Source: Veillonellaceae bacterium UBA5809
Lineage (GTDB): Bacteria > Bacillota > Negativicutes > Veillonellales > Dialisteraceae
Assembly (NCBI GenBank): GCA_002417965.1
Contig: DIDD01000061.1
Location: forward strand, 1-28,237
Reading direction: 5' to 3'
DNA: 28,237 bases
Part shown: piece after piece, positions 6,835 to 13,865 of the stretch
Layout of the letters: every line of letters starts with the position of its first letter
How positions within the stretch are numbered: the stretch's first letter is position 1
Notes under the pieces: generated by a model
Databases searched by the model: none
What the model saw: only the letters and a program-made list of their open reading frames with translations
What the model was told of the DNA's origin: nothing
Translations under genes and position numbers: made by a program

Positions 6835-8272
6835 GTTTTTTCCACCTGGCGCCATCCGGCATATCTTCAATCAGAATTCCTATTTCACCCAGTCTGTCCC
6901 TGATTTCATCAGCTACTTCATACTGCTTTTTTTCTCTGGCGCTCTGCCTGATCTGCAGAACGACATCCATAAGACGTTTAAAATCCTCGCCATTTGTTTC
7001 GTCATCAGTATTCCATGCATGTTCAAGAATTCCTAAAATATCTGTCATGATTTTTAGATTTTTCATGGCTTTTTCTACAGAATTTTTATCTGCCCTGCCT
7101 CCATTCTGCACATAGGCATCATAAATATTCAATGCTTTAGCCAGGTCGAAGAGAGCGCCCGAAGCCAGTCCGGTATTAAAATCATCATCCATTGCCTCGT
7201 GGAAAAGTGCCATGGCTTTTTCTGCAGAATCCCTCAATACCCCGGCTTCTTCAGAAACCTGTTCATCCCCGGATTTTTCAAGCATTCTGCTTCTCTCAAT
7301 AACTCCCCGCAGTCTTTCCATGTTTGTTTCTGCTTCTTCCAGACGGTCATCACTGAAATCCAGAGGACTTCTGTAATGCGTGGAAAGAAGGAAGAAACGA
7401 AGTGCATCAGCAGAATACTGTGCCAGCACATCTTTTACCAAGAAAAAATTATTTAGAGATTTGCTCATTTTTTCCTGGTTAATCGTAATAAATCCATTAT
7501 GAAGCCAATAATGAACAAACGGCTGGCATGTGCATCCTTCAGACTGGGCTATTTCATTTTCATGATGGGGGAAAATGAGGTCGCTTCCGCCCCCATGGAA
7601 ATCAAAAGTTTTGCCAAGATAGTGAATTGACATAGCCGAACATTCGATATGCCAGCCCGGACGCCCTTCTCCCCATGGACTGGGCCATGACGGCTCACCC
7701 GGCTTAGCTGACTTCCAAAGGGCAAAATCCCCCGGATTCCGCTTTCCCTCATTTACTTCAACACGGGCCCCCGCCAGCATATCGTCCACATTTCTTCCGC
7801 TCAGACGGCAGTAATCATGAAAAGTGGAAATATCATAATATACATCACCGTTTAATACATATGCATGCTTTTTTTCAATCAAAGTACTCACCATATGGAT
7901 AATATCCTCCATATGCTCTGATACCCGGGGATATATATCAGCACGCCTCACATGCAGTGCATCAATCACCTGAAAATAAGCATCAATATACCGGTCAGCA
8001 ATCGTTTTCCATGAAACACCTTCTGCGTTGGCCTTGTTAATAATCTTATCATCTACATCTGTAAAATTCTGTACCAGTGTTACCTTATAGCCGATAAACT
8101 GCAGATAACGGCGGATAACATCCCATGTGACCGCAGGCCGTGCATTTCCGATATGGGGATGATTATAGGGCGTAACTCCGCACACATAAATTTTAACCTG
8201 TCCCGGCGTGACAGGATGAAATACAGATTTTTCACGGGTCAGCGTATTATACACTCTGATTTCTTCCATCAT
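6824..8272 (-). CDS. cysS: Cysteinyl-tRNA synthetase
   Basis: Class I synthetase that charges tRNA-Cys. The 482-residue product has the N-terminal KIYVCGVTPYN, the HIGN adenylate motif at 40-43 (HIGH family), TDVDDKIINKA near 71, the zinc-site stretch GWHIECSAMS with HGGGSDLIFPHHENE downstream, and the KMSKS loop in EKMSKSLNN near 268. The C-terminal DALR-type helical domain ends near the stop. The start is ATGATG after AGGAGG; either ATG is possible. It is the first gene of the operon leading to secG and is preceded by a T-box leader, so its expression should respond to uncharged tRNA-Cys. Confidence 0.97.
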   Translation of the reverse strand: MMEEIRVYNTLTREKSVFHPVTPGQVKIYVCGVTPYNHPHIGNARPAVTWDVIRRYLQFIGYKVTLVQNFTDVDDKIINKANAEGVSWKTIADRYIDAYFQVIDALHVRRADIYPRVSEHMEDIIHMVSTLIEKKHAYVLNGDVYYDISTFHDYCRLSGRNVDDMLAGARVEVNEGKRNPGDFALWKSAKPGEPSWPSPWGEGRPGWHIECSAMSIHYLGKTFDFHGGGSDLIFPHHENEIAQSEGCTCQPFVHYWLHNGFITINQEKMSKSLNNFFLVKDVLAQYSADALRFFLLSTHYRSPLDFSDDRLEEAETNMERLRGVIERSRMLEKSGDEQVSEEAGVLRDSAEKAMALFHEAMDDDFNTGLASGALFDLAKALNIYDAYVQNGGRADKNSVEKAMKNLKIMTDILGILEHAWNTDDETNGEDFKRLMDVVLQIRQSAREKKQYEVADEIRDRLGEIGILIEDMPDGARWKKRGF

Positions 8273-8285
8273 AATCCTCCTGTTT

Positions 8286-8510
8286 GCTGCTTTTCAATGA
8301 AAAAAGGCACCGTCTCCCAGAGACGGTGGCCCGCTGTTCCACTCTGCAGGCAAAAATGCCCTGATGAAAGCTGATAACGCGAGCAGCGGAAAAAGATACT
8401 TTTTTTCTCTTTTTCAACTCCCAAATGCATTTCTTTATATTTTTTCCAGACAGACTTGCATCCATGGTCCGTCCTCTCTGAAGGAAATGAATATAAATAC
8501 TCCTTTTGAT
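8286..8510 (-). promoter_or_regulatory. T-box riboswitch leader of cysS
   Basis: The cysS leader contains GAGTGGAACAGCGGG (8345-8331), a close match to the T-box core that base-pairs with the acceptor end of uncharged tRNA, directly before a terminator hairpin. Upstream is a stacked stem: TTTATATT pairs with AATATAAA (8497-8490 with 8441-8434), TTTCC with GGAAA, and GGACGGAC with GTCTGTCT (8474-8467 with 8455-8448). A TGC cysteine codon lies in the 11-base loop at 8460-8458; another lies in AAATGCATTT near 8426. The compact stem is not the textbook Stem I and the specifier assignment is uncertain. Function is inferred from the core, the terminator and the downstream synthetase. Confidence 0.75.
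8300..8328 (-). terminator. T-box-controlled terminator before cysS
   Basis: CACCGTCTC pairs with GAGACGGTG around a three-base loop, followed by CC and TTTTTT. It directly follows the T-box core, which would form the competing antiterminator when uncharged tRNA-Cys binds. Confidence 0.85.
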
Positions 8511-8529
8511 CATCATTATTACATCATAT

Positions 8530-8751
8530 AAAAATAAGCTTCAAGCAGCTGACCTGGTTTTTGCCCCCACACCCGCCTGCTGGAGCGTTCGCTACGCGGC
8601 TGCTGCCTCTCACTACTAACCCTCTCGGTTTTACCGGCAGGTCTTACTTCTAAACCGCACCATGCTCAAAATTCATTTTAAATTTCTTACGTGGATCGTT
8701 TTGCCTGCGACTGGCCTCGATTTTCAACCACAGACCTACCTGATAGCTTAT
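8530..8751 (-). ncRNA. Structured non-coding RNA of unidentified class
   Basis: This roughly 222-base stretch has no supported coding frame but has the layout of an RNA gene. A strong promoter (TTGACA, 18 bases, TATAAT) would start transcription near 8750. The ends pair: ATAAGCT (8751-8745) with AGCTTAT (8540-8534), CAGGTAG (8742-8736) with CTGCTTG (8548-8542) and GGTT (8729-8726) with AACC (8559-8556), then a TTTTT tract (8534-8530). Inside, CTGCC (8640-8636) can pair with GGCAG (8607-8603), and CCAC with GTGG, giving a multibranched fold. I see no RNase P, SRP or tmRNA signatures. 6S RNA or the raiA motif are conceivable but unverified. It lies between the sirtuin gene and the cysS leader. 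Confidence 0.6.
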
Positions 8752-8755
8752 GTAT

Positions 8756-8785
8756 ATTATAGAAGTAAAGCACGAAATCTGTCAA
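8756..8785 (-). promoter_or_regulatory. Strong promoter for the structured RNA
   Basis: Both hexamers match consensus exactly on the minus strand: TTGACA (8785-8780) and TATAAT (8761-8756), 18 bases apart. The predicted start coincides with the beginning of the terminal helix of the RNA at 8530-8751. Confidence 0.85.
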
Positions 8786-8796
8786 CTTGCCCGGCC

Positions 8797-8841
8797 TTAT
8801 TTTTCTGTATCCTTGTCTTCGGGAATAAAAGCATCAGGCAT
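8797..8841 (-). CDS. Possible 14-residue small ORF after the sirtuin gene
   Basis: ATG with a GGAAAGGG site 5 bases upstream encodes MPDAFIPEDKDTEK and a stop, 23 bases after the sirtuin stop codon. It is acidic and has no recognisable family. It could be a translated small peptide, a decayed gene end or chance. The evidence is only the ribosome site and its position. Confidence 0.25.
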   Translation of the reverse strand: MPDAFIPEDKDTEK

Positions 8842-8864
8842 CTGTTTTCCCTTTCCTATTATTT

Positions 8865-9614
8865 TTAATTTCGGATAAGATAGTTGACAGCTCTTTCAAG
8901 AACTTCCCCTACTGAATCCCTCAGAACCAACGTGCACCTCTGATCCCGGGGCGTCGGCTGCTGATTAATGAGAACCAGTGTATCTCCTTTAAAAAAATCA
9001 ATCAGCCCAGCCGCCGGATAAACAGCCAGACTGGTGCCTCCAATAATCATCATATCGGCTGCAGCAATAGCATCAGCTGCCTCTTGAAGCACGTCATGAC
9101 GCAGCGGTTCTTCATAAAGCACTACATCCGGTTTAACAACACCTCCGCATGCGGGACAATGGGGAATCGGCCCGGGAAGTGACAGGAACTCATCCAATCC
9201 GTAACAGGCACCACATGACTGACAGTAATTTTTGGCTATGGATCCATGCAACTCCCATACACACCGGCTCCCCGCTTTCTGATGAAGCCCGTCTATATTC
9301 TGTGTAACGATCCCGGAAAGTCTGCCCATGGATTCCAGTTTTGCAAGAGCCCGGTGCGCCCGGTTTGGCTGGGCATTCCGCATCACTCCTTCTCTCTCCC
9401 GGTAAAGACGGAAAAAAATCCCCTGATGTTCTTCATAAAAATGATGTGACAATGTCTCTTCAGGACTCCAGGGTCCTTCTGCCTGCTGTCTGTATAATCC
9501 GCCGGGACCCCTAAAATCCGGAATATCCGATTCAGTAGATACTCCGGCCCCTCCGAAGAAAATAATTTTTTTATGTGTCTGAATCAGTAAAGCCAGATTT
9601 TCCTGATGTGCCAT
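8865..9614 (-). CDS. cobB: Sirtuin, NAD-dependent protein deacylase
   Basis: Sir2-family enzyme that removes acyl groups from lysine using NAD, making nicotinamide and O-acetyl-ADP-ribose. The 249-residue product has FFGGAGVSTESDIPDFRGPGG (NAD-binding, residues about 19-39), TQNIDGLHQKAGS with the catalytic His in WELHGS (about 103-123), two zinc Cys pairs in NYCQSCGACY and PHCPACGGVVKPDVVLYEE, and the C-terminal IGGTSLAVYPAAGL Rossmann block near 191. Length is normal for a bacterial class III/U sirtuin. A GGAGGGAG ribosome site precedes the ATG, and a promoter lies at 9649-9677. It appears monocistronic; its substrates cannot be inferred from the neighbours. Confidence 0.95.
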   Translation of the reverse strand: MAHQENLALLIQTHKKIIFFGGAGVSTESDIPDFRGPGGLYRQQAEGPWSPEETLSHHFYEEHQGIFFRLYREREGVMRNAQPNRAHRALAKLESMGRLSGIVTQNIDGLHQKAGSRCVWELHGSIAKNYCQSCGACYGLDEFLSLPGPIPHCPACGGVVKPDVVLYEEPLRHDVLQEAADAIAAADMMIIGGTSLAVYPAAGLIDFFKGDTLVLINQQPTPRDQRCTLVLRDSVGEVLERAVNYLIRN

Positions 9615-9648
9615 GGATTTCTCCCTCCTGCCGAATTGATTTTACTTT

Positions 9649-9677
9649 ATCATAGAAGAGATTGATCTTATTGGCAA
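9649..9677 (-). promoter_or_regulatory. Promoter for the sirtuin gene
   Basis: TTGCCA (9677-9672) and TATGAT (9654-9649) are spaced 17 bases on the minus strand, leaving a leader of about 28 bases before the ATG at 9614. Confidence 0.7.
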
Positions 9678-9681
9678 GAAC

Positions 9682-9714
9682 AAAAAGCCGGCTGCCTCAA
9701 TAAGGCAGCCGGTT
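9682..9714 (-). terminator. Terminator of tRNA-Ala
   Basis: CCGGCTGCCT pairs with AGGCAGCCGG around TATTG, then CTTTTTG, 18 bases after the tRNA 3' end. It lies just upstream of the sirtuin promoter and insulates it. Confidence 0.85.
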
Positions 9715-9731
9715 CTGTTGTGAATCAATAA

Positions 9732-9807
9732 TGGTGGAGACGAAGAGATTCGAACTCTCGACCTCCTGCATGCGAAGCAGGCGCTCTCCCAACTGAGCTA
9801 CGCCCCC
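9732..9807 (-). tRNA. tRNA-Ala (anticodon CGC)
   Basis: A 76-base cloverleaf with encoded CCA. The acceptor GGGGGCG pairs with CGTCTCC and contains the G3-U70 pair that identifies alanine tRNAs. The anticodon stem is CCTGC/GCAGG with loop TTCGCAT, so the anticodon is CGC, reading GCG. The T-arm contains GTTCGAA. A promoter lies upstream and a terminator downstream, so it is transcribed alone. Confidence 0.95.
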
Positions 9808-9824
9808 TTAATGAAACTTAAGTT

Positions 9825-9853
9825 ATTATATCACTGTCTCATTTCTTTGTCCA
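9825..9853 (-). promoter_or_regulatory. Promoter for tRNA-Ala
   Basis: TGGACA (9853-9848) and a perfect TATAAT (9830-9825) are 17 bases apart, about 17 bases before the tRNA 5' end at 9807. Confidence 0.8.
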
Positions 9854-9937
9854 CCTGTCATGACCGCATGCAGTATTCCCTAAATCACCCCTCTATAATA
9901 AACCAGTTGGCTTTCCATAAATTTAATCTCCCTATCT

Positions 9938-9966
9938 TTGCCAGTCAATACATTCTCTGCTATAAT
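9938..9966 (+). promoter_or_regulatory. Promoter for citC
   Basis: TTGCCA (9938-9943) and TATAAT (9961-9966) are 17 bases apart, giving a leader of about 45 bases before the citC GTG. It is divergent from the tRNA-Ala promoter; the stretch between them holds no other feature that I can support. Confidence 0.75.
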
Positions 9967-10016
9967 CATTTTGTATCATAGTTTTATGCATTTAACGCAA
10001 AGGAGTGTGATCATAA

Positions 10017-11063
10017 GTGATTACTGAAAAAGAAATTTTCCTGGCAGATTCCCGGGAGAAATCACAGGTTATAGAATTTTTAGGTACGTTTCACCTTACT
10101 TTTACTGGAAATATTGAATACACTATGGGGCTGTTCGATCAGGACCGTCTGATCGGAACAGGTTCATTAAGCGGAAGAGTACTTCGGGATATTGCCATAC
10201 TTCCTGAATATCAGGGACATGGCCTGACCCACCGTATTATTCGAAATCTGAAATCAGAGGCTCTTCGCCGGGGCGTAGCAGGATACCAGATATTTACCAA
10301 ACCACGCAACGTGCCTGTTTTTGAGCACATGGGGTTTACCTGCGTAGCTGTAGCGGAGCCTTATGCAGCACTTTTAGAGGAAGGAGAAAACACACTCGAA
10401 GATTACCTGTCCCGTATGAAACCTCTTGTGGGAGATGGTGCAGGACTGACGAGGGGTGCAATCGTTATGAACTGCAATCCTTTTACAAAGGGACATCGCG
10501 CTTTAATTGAGTATGCTTCAAAAATGTGTGATGAGATTATTATTTTCGCCGTTCAGGAAGACCGCTCACTCTTTCCCTTTTCTGACCGGTTTACATTGAT
10601 CAAGCAGGGTACGCATGACTTGAAAAACGTTCAAATTATCAGCGGCGGAGATTATATCATATCAAATGCCACATTCCCCACTTATTTTATTAAAGGTACA
10701 GAAGAACTGGATGCGCAGACTACACTGGATGCTACCGTTTTTGCATCACGTATCGCCCCGGCTCTGAATATCACTGTCCGTTTTGTCGGTGATGAACCCA
10801 CAGATGCAACTACAAATGCCTATAACACCGCCATGAAAAAAGTGTTTGCCCGGCATGGAATCGCCCTTCATATTATTCCCAGAAAAGAAATCGGAGACAA
10901 AGTAATCAGTGCTTCTACCGTGAGAAAAGCCTTGGCATCTGATGACTGGGATACCGTTTCAGAACTTGTTCCGCCTACAACACTCAAATATTTAAAAAGT
11001 GAGCCCGGACAGGAAGTCATACACAAAATCAAACTGATGTCAAAATTAAAAGAAAAATTTTGA
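10017..11063 (+). CDS. citC: [Citrate (pro-3S)-lyase] ligase
   Basis: CitC activates citrate lyase by acetylating, with ATP and acetate, the thiol of the prosthetic group on the acyl carrier subunit. The 348-residue product has an N-terminal GNAT-like domain (RDIAILPEYQGHGLTHRII near residue 57) and a C-terminal nucleotidyltransferase domain starting with IVMNCNPFTKGHRALIEYA (149-167), where NPFTKGH is the HIGH-like adenylyltransferase motif, and ending with ISASTVRKAL. Length is typical for the family (about 340). The start is GTG at 10017 with AAAGGAG upstream. The citrate lyase subunit genes citDEF and citG/X are not beside it. The next gene is a convergent DASS transporter that could import citrate. 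Confidence 0.9.
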   Translation: MITEKEIFLADSREKSQVIEFLGTFHLTFTGNIEYTMGLFDQDRLIGTGSLSGRVLRDIAILPEYQGHGLTHRIIRNLKSEALRRGVAGYQIFTKPRNVPVFEHMGFTCVAVAEPYAALLEEGENTLEDYLSRMKPLVGDGAGLTRGAIVMNCNPFTKGHRALIEYASKMCDEIIIFAVQEDRSLFPFSDRFTLIKQGTHDLKNVQIISGGDYIISNATFPTYFIKGTEELDAQTTLDATVFASRIAPALNITVRFVGDEPTDATTNAYNTAMKKVFARHGIALHIIPRKEIGDKVISASTVRKALASDDWDTVSELVPPTTLKYLKSEPGQEVIHKIKLMSKLKEKF

Positions 11064-11080
11064 CTGCTGATGAAAGCAAG

Positions 11081-11107
11081 CAAAAAAGCCCGGATACCGG
11101 GCTTTTT
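11081..11107. terminator. Bidirectional terminator between citC and the DASS transporter
   Basis: AAAAAAGCCCGG-ATA-CCGGGCTTTTT lies 18 bases after citC and 27 bases after the convergent transporter gene. T tracts on both strands allow it to stop transcription from either side. Confidence 0.9.
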
Positions 11108-11133
11108 GGCTTGTGCGGAAAACAACCGCAGAC

Positions 11134-12618
11134 TCATCCGACATAGCCGAGCCAGTGCCAGTAGGTCATTGAAAAAACCAAAATCATTGCATAAGCGGCA
11201 ATAGTAATCGGTATCCCTGTTTTAAGAAAATCTTTTGATGTAAGATATCCTGTACTGTAAGCCACCATATTCTGAGGCGCATTGACCGGTAATATAAATC
11301 CAAAACATATAGTATACTGCAGGATCATTGTCATTCCCAAGACATTGATTCCCGGTGTTTTCACGCTCTGCAGAACAGCAATGATAATAGGGATCATTGC
11401 CGCTGCCAATCCGGTAGCACTGGCAAATCCCAAATGAATAATAATAAGGAAAAGTGCAAGAATGGCCAAAATGGCCAGTGCAGACATAGATTCCATTCCA
11501 AATAAAGAAACAAAATGGCGGGCCATCCATATAGCTGCATTCGTTTTTAGGAGTGCTGTTCCCAGACTGATTCCGACCCCAAACAGTGAAATGGTGCCCC
11601 AGTTAATATGAGGCTCTGCCTCTTTCCATGACATGACTCCAAAATGGGGCAGCATCATAACCATAATTCCGGCAATCGTAACTGTTGTTGTATCAAAAGG
11701 ATGAAGTTTCTTCTCTGTTACCCAGAAAAAAAGCAGTAAAATTGCAATGACAAACAACTTCTTTTCAGGAAATGTAACCGGCCCCATCTCTTTCAGCATA
11801 TTATCAAGTGCGGCCCGCCCCCCGGGCATTTCTTTAATTTCAGGCGGCATGGTTTTTATCAAAATAAAATACAGAATAACCGACATCACCGCCGCATAAG
11901 GAGCTGCTGCAATAAACCATTCCAGCCAACTGATATCCCGTCCCAGAACCTGCTGGATAAATCCAATAGCCACCATATTCTGTGCTGCAGCCGTTTTAAT
12001 GCCTACATTCCACAGACTGTCTGCCTGTGCAACCGCCATCATGAGCACACCGGCAAAAACACTCCCCTGTGAGAGACCAAAAGCACGGATGATTCCTATT
12101 ACAATAGGCACCATACAGGAAACACGGGCCGTTGTTGACGGAACAAAAAAGCTTAACAGAAAGCCTACAAAGATAACCCCGATTACAAGCCGGTTGGACT
12201 TCACCCCTATATGGGACATAACAATGAGGGCGATCCTTTTATCCAGCCCGGTAATCATCATGCCGGCAGACAAAAACATAGCTGCCGCTACCAGTGCCCA
12301 TGCCGATGATGAAAATCCGGACAGTGCCAGACTCAGGGCAGGACCTGTTCCCAGGATCTGGTCCGGATGAGCCGGATTCGGCGCCATCCCAAGAGCAAAT
12401 GCCATAAAAGTAATAATAACAAAAGAACTGACCGGATAAGAAACACCTTCTGTCATCCATACAAGGACTGCAAAAACGAGAATTCCGATCATTCTATGAC
12501 CCTGTGTGGGAAGGTCAGCCGGGGTTGGCACAAGATATACAGCCGCCATGGCTGCCAAAGCTACAAAAAGTCCATATTTTTTCAGCCAACTTTCTTTTTT
12601 TTCTGTCTTTCCTTCCAT
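11134..12618 (-). CDS. DASS-family dicarboxylate/citrate transporter
   Basis: Divalent anion:sodium symporter or antiporter family member (CitT, SdcS and related proteins) in the inner membrane. The 494-residue product is highly hydrophobic, with about 11-13 membrane segments. Two hairpin motifs that form the substrate and cation sites are visible: SFFVPSTTARVS near residue 157, and the second repeat GFILPVNAPQNMVAYSTGYL near 448. In the family these are variants of a Ser-Asn-Thr motif, and the second copy here reads VNAP. Length is normal. AGGAGG lies 7 bases before the ATG. Its promoter and a large leader hairpin are at 12650-12756. Substrate is inferred only: citrate, because of citC opposite, or succinate, tartrate or malate. 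Confidence 0.88.
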   Translation of the reverse strand: MEGKTEKKESWLKKYGLFVALAAMAAVYLVPTPADLPTQGHRMIGILVFAVLVWMTEGVSYPVSSFVIITFMAFALGMAPNPAHPDQILGTGPALSLALSGFSSSAWALVAAAMFLSAGMMITGLDKRIALIVMSHIGVKSNRLVIGVIFVGFLLSFFVPSTTARVSCMVPIVIGIIRAFGLSQGSVFAGVLMMAVAQADSLWNVGIKTAAAQNMVAIGFIQQVLGRDISWLEWFIAAAPYAAVMSVILYFILIKTMPPEIKEMPGGRAALDNMLKEMGPVTFPEKKLFVIAILLLFFWVTEKKLHPFDTTTVTIAGIMVMMLPHFGVMSWKEAEPHINWGTISLFGVGISLGTALLKTNAAIWMARHFVSLFGMESMSALAILAILALFLIIIHLGFASATGLAAAMIPIIIAVLQSVKTPGINVLGMTMILQYTICFGFILPVNAPQNMVAYSTGYLTSKDFLKTGIPITIAAYAMILVFSMTYWHWLGYVG

Positions 12619-12649
12619 AAAAATGCCTCCTGTTGCCGGGAAAACAAAG

Positions 12650-12700
12650 GGTGCCTTTGAACGGAAGAATCATTTCTGATTTCCTCCTCCCAAAGGCACC
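12650..12700 (-). promoter_or_regulatory. Long leader hairpin of the DASS transporter gene
   Basis: GGTGCCTTTG (12700-12691 on the complement: same arm) pairs perfectly over 10 bases with CAAAGGCACC. An inner stem, GGAGG plus AATCA against TGATT plus CTTCC, closes on a GAAA tetraloop. The hairpin lies wholly inside the predicted transcript (start near 12721) and ends 31 bases before the ATG. The following CTTTGTTTT is only a weak T tract, so it may be an attenuator, a stability element or a binding site. No ligand class is recognised. Confidence 0.55.
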
Positions 12701-12727
12701 TTTGCCCGAAATATCATTATTACTTAT

Positions 12728-12756
12728 AGTGTAGTCTCTGCTTTTCCAGCTGTCAA
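12728..12756 (-). promoter_or_regulatory. Promoter for the DASS transporter gene
   Basis: A perfect TTGACA (12756-12751) and TACACT (12733-12728) are 17 bases apart, giving a leader of about 100 bases. Confidence 0.65.
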
Positions 12757-12806
12757 TTCAATAGACCGTCTGAAATTTATGTATACAAAATACTTATTTA
12801 TATCTT

Positions 12807-12868
12807 ATATGATTGCATAAAAAAGCAGGACCTCTTTGCTGGGGTCCTGCTTTTTTATGCAATCATAT
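12807..12868. terminator. Perfect 26-bp inverted repeat, terminator of the rpsF-ssb-rpsR operon
   Basis: The arms 12807-12832 and 12843-12868 are exactly complementary around a 10-base loop. The central GCAGGACC/GGTCCTGC stem is flanked by six-base A and T tracts on both sides, so it can terminate in both directions. It begins 1 base after the rpsR stop codon. Confidence 0.9.
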
Positions 12869-12869
12869 T

Positions 12870-13103
12870 TTATTCTGCGCTAAACGGCAGCAGTGCAATC
12901 GCTCTGGCTCTCTTGACTGCCAGGGTAATTTTACGCTGATGTTTGGCACAGGTTCCTGTAATCCGGCGGGGAAGAATTTTCCCTCGTTCAGAAACGAAGT
13001 GCCGCAGAGCTGCTACATCTTTATAGTCAATGGTATCAACTTTATCGACACAGCACTGACAGACTTTTTTTCTGGGCCTTCTCATTTTATCTCTTTTTAT
13101 CAT
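12870..13103 (-). CDS. rpsR: 30S ribosomal protein S18
   Basis: Small-subunit platform protein that pairs with S6. The 77-residue product from the ATG at 13103 (GGAGG 9 bases upstream) reads MIKRDKMRRPRKKVCQCC and continues with the family core DYKDVAALRHFVSERGKILPRR, GTCAKHQRKITLAVKRAR and ALLPFS. A longer frame from a TTG at 13127 has no ribosome site. The CQCC cluster and the later GTCAKHQ resemble the zinc-binding form of S18. It is the last gene of rpsF-ssb-rpsR, with a terminator 1 base after the stop. Confidence 0.96.
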   Translation of the reverse strand: MIKRDKMRRPRKKVCQCCVDKVDTIDYKDVAALRHFVSERGKILPRRITGTCAKHQRKITLAVKRARAIALLPFSAE

Positions 13104-13133
13104 TCCTGTATTCCTCCAAGGCCGCAAAACGGC

Positions 13134-13565
13134 TTAAAACGGTATATCTTCATCCGTCCGGGGAGCTCCGAATTGCGCAAAATTTCCTTTTGTCTGTGAA
13201 AAATCAGCATGATCATCCGCTGTATTTCCTGCGCTGTGTCCGCTTCCGCCTAAAGGAAGGGCCACAAGATTCGCCGTTACCTCTGTAACATACCGCTTTT
13301 GACCATCCGGTGTTTCATAGGAACGCGTCGTATACCGGCCTTCCACAAAAACACGGGATCCTTTTTTCAGCTGATTTCCTACAGCCTCCGCAATGGCTCC
13401 CCAGGCAACCACATTGATGTAATCCGTAATTTCTTTCTGCTCTCCCGTCTGTGAAACATAACTGCGGTTCACAGCCACACTGAAAGATGCAACCGGGCGC
13501 CCTGTTTTTGTCGCCCGAATCTGCGGATCTCTGGTAAGATTTCCAACGATTTGAACTGAATTCAT
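13134..13565 (-). CDS. ssb: Single-stranded DNA-binding protein
   Basis: Replication, recombination and repair protein that coats single-stranded DNA. The 143-residue product has the N-terminal OB fold (MNSVQIVGNLTRDPQI, ASFSVAVNRSY, DYINVVAWGAIAEAVGNQL, GSRVFVEGRYTTRSYE to about residue 105), a flexible Gly/Asn/Gln/Asp linker, and the acidic tip DEDIPF that recruits partner proteins. It lies between rpsF and rpsR, the common bacterial arrangement. The linker is rather short, giving a protein shorter than the 160-180 of many SSBs. Confidence 0.96.
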   Translation of the reverse strand: MNSVQIVGNLTRDPQIRATKTGRPVASFSVAVNRSYVSQTGEQKEITDYINVVAWGAIAEAVGNQLKKGSRVFVEGRYTTRSYETPDGQKRYVTEVTANLVALPLGGSGHSAGNTADDHADFSQTKGNFAQFGAPRTDEDIPF

Positions 13566-13580
13566 TGTTTTCTCCTCTGA

Positions 13581-13865
13581 TCAATCATCCAGCTTCACAA
13601 TAATGTGACGAATAATTTCTTCATGGATCTTAATGACACGATCAAGTTCGGCAATCTGAGACGGTTCAGTCTGAAAATCCACAATGACATAGTACCCTTC
13701 GGTCTGATGCTTGACTTCATAAGCCAAGTGTCTCTTTCCCCATTCATCAGTCTTATCAATGGTACCGCCGCAGCGGGTAATTGTATCCTGGACCGTTTTA
13801 ATCGCAGCCTGGATGGAATCTTCGTCAGCTACACTAACCACAAACATGACTTCGTACTTATTCAC
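13581..13865 (-). CDS. rpsF: 30S ribosomal protein S6
   Basis: Small-subunit protein that binds S18 and the 16S rRNA platform. The GTG at 13865 is chosen because AAGGAGG lies 7 bases upstream; the product is then 94 residues beginning MNKYEVMFVVSV. Family features are the ferredoxin-like fold with GGTIDKTDEWGKRHLAYEVKHQTEGYYVIVDFQ (in order, residues about 33-66) and the C-terminal HEEIIRHIIVKLDD. An ATG at 13889 would add 8 residues ahead of the ribosome site and is unlikely. It heads rpsF-ssb-rpsR and has its own promoter and a structured leader. Confidence 0.96.
   Translation of the reverse strand: MNKYEVMFVVSVADEDSIQAAIKTVQDTITRCGGTIDKTDEWGKRHLAYEVKHQTEGYYVIVDFQTEPSQIAELDRVIKIHEEIIRHIIVKLDD

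Noticed and set aside
8247..8516. 89-residue minus-strand ORF upstream of cysS
   Set aside because: It spans the T-box leader and its terminator hairpin, so the sequence is constrained by RNA structure rather than coding.
8573..8607. GC-rich stretch of the structured RNA as part of a CRISPR or transposon end
   Set aside because: There are no repeated units or flanking direct repeats; the complementary segments fit an RNA fold better.
12807..12868. 26-bp perfect palindrome as an insertion-sequence end or integration site
   Set aside because: It starts 1 base after rpsR with T tracts on both sides and has a short loop, so a bidirectional terminator explains it.
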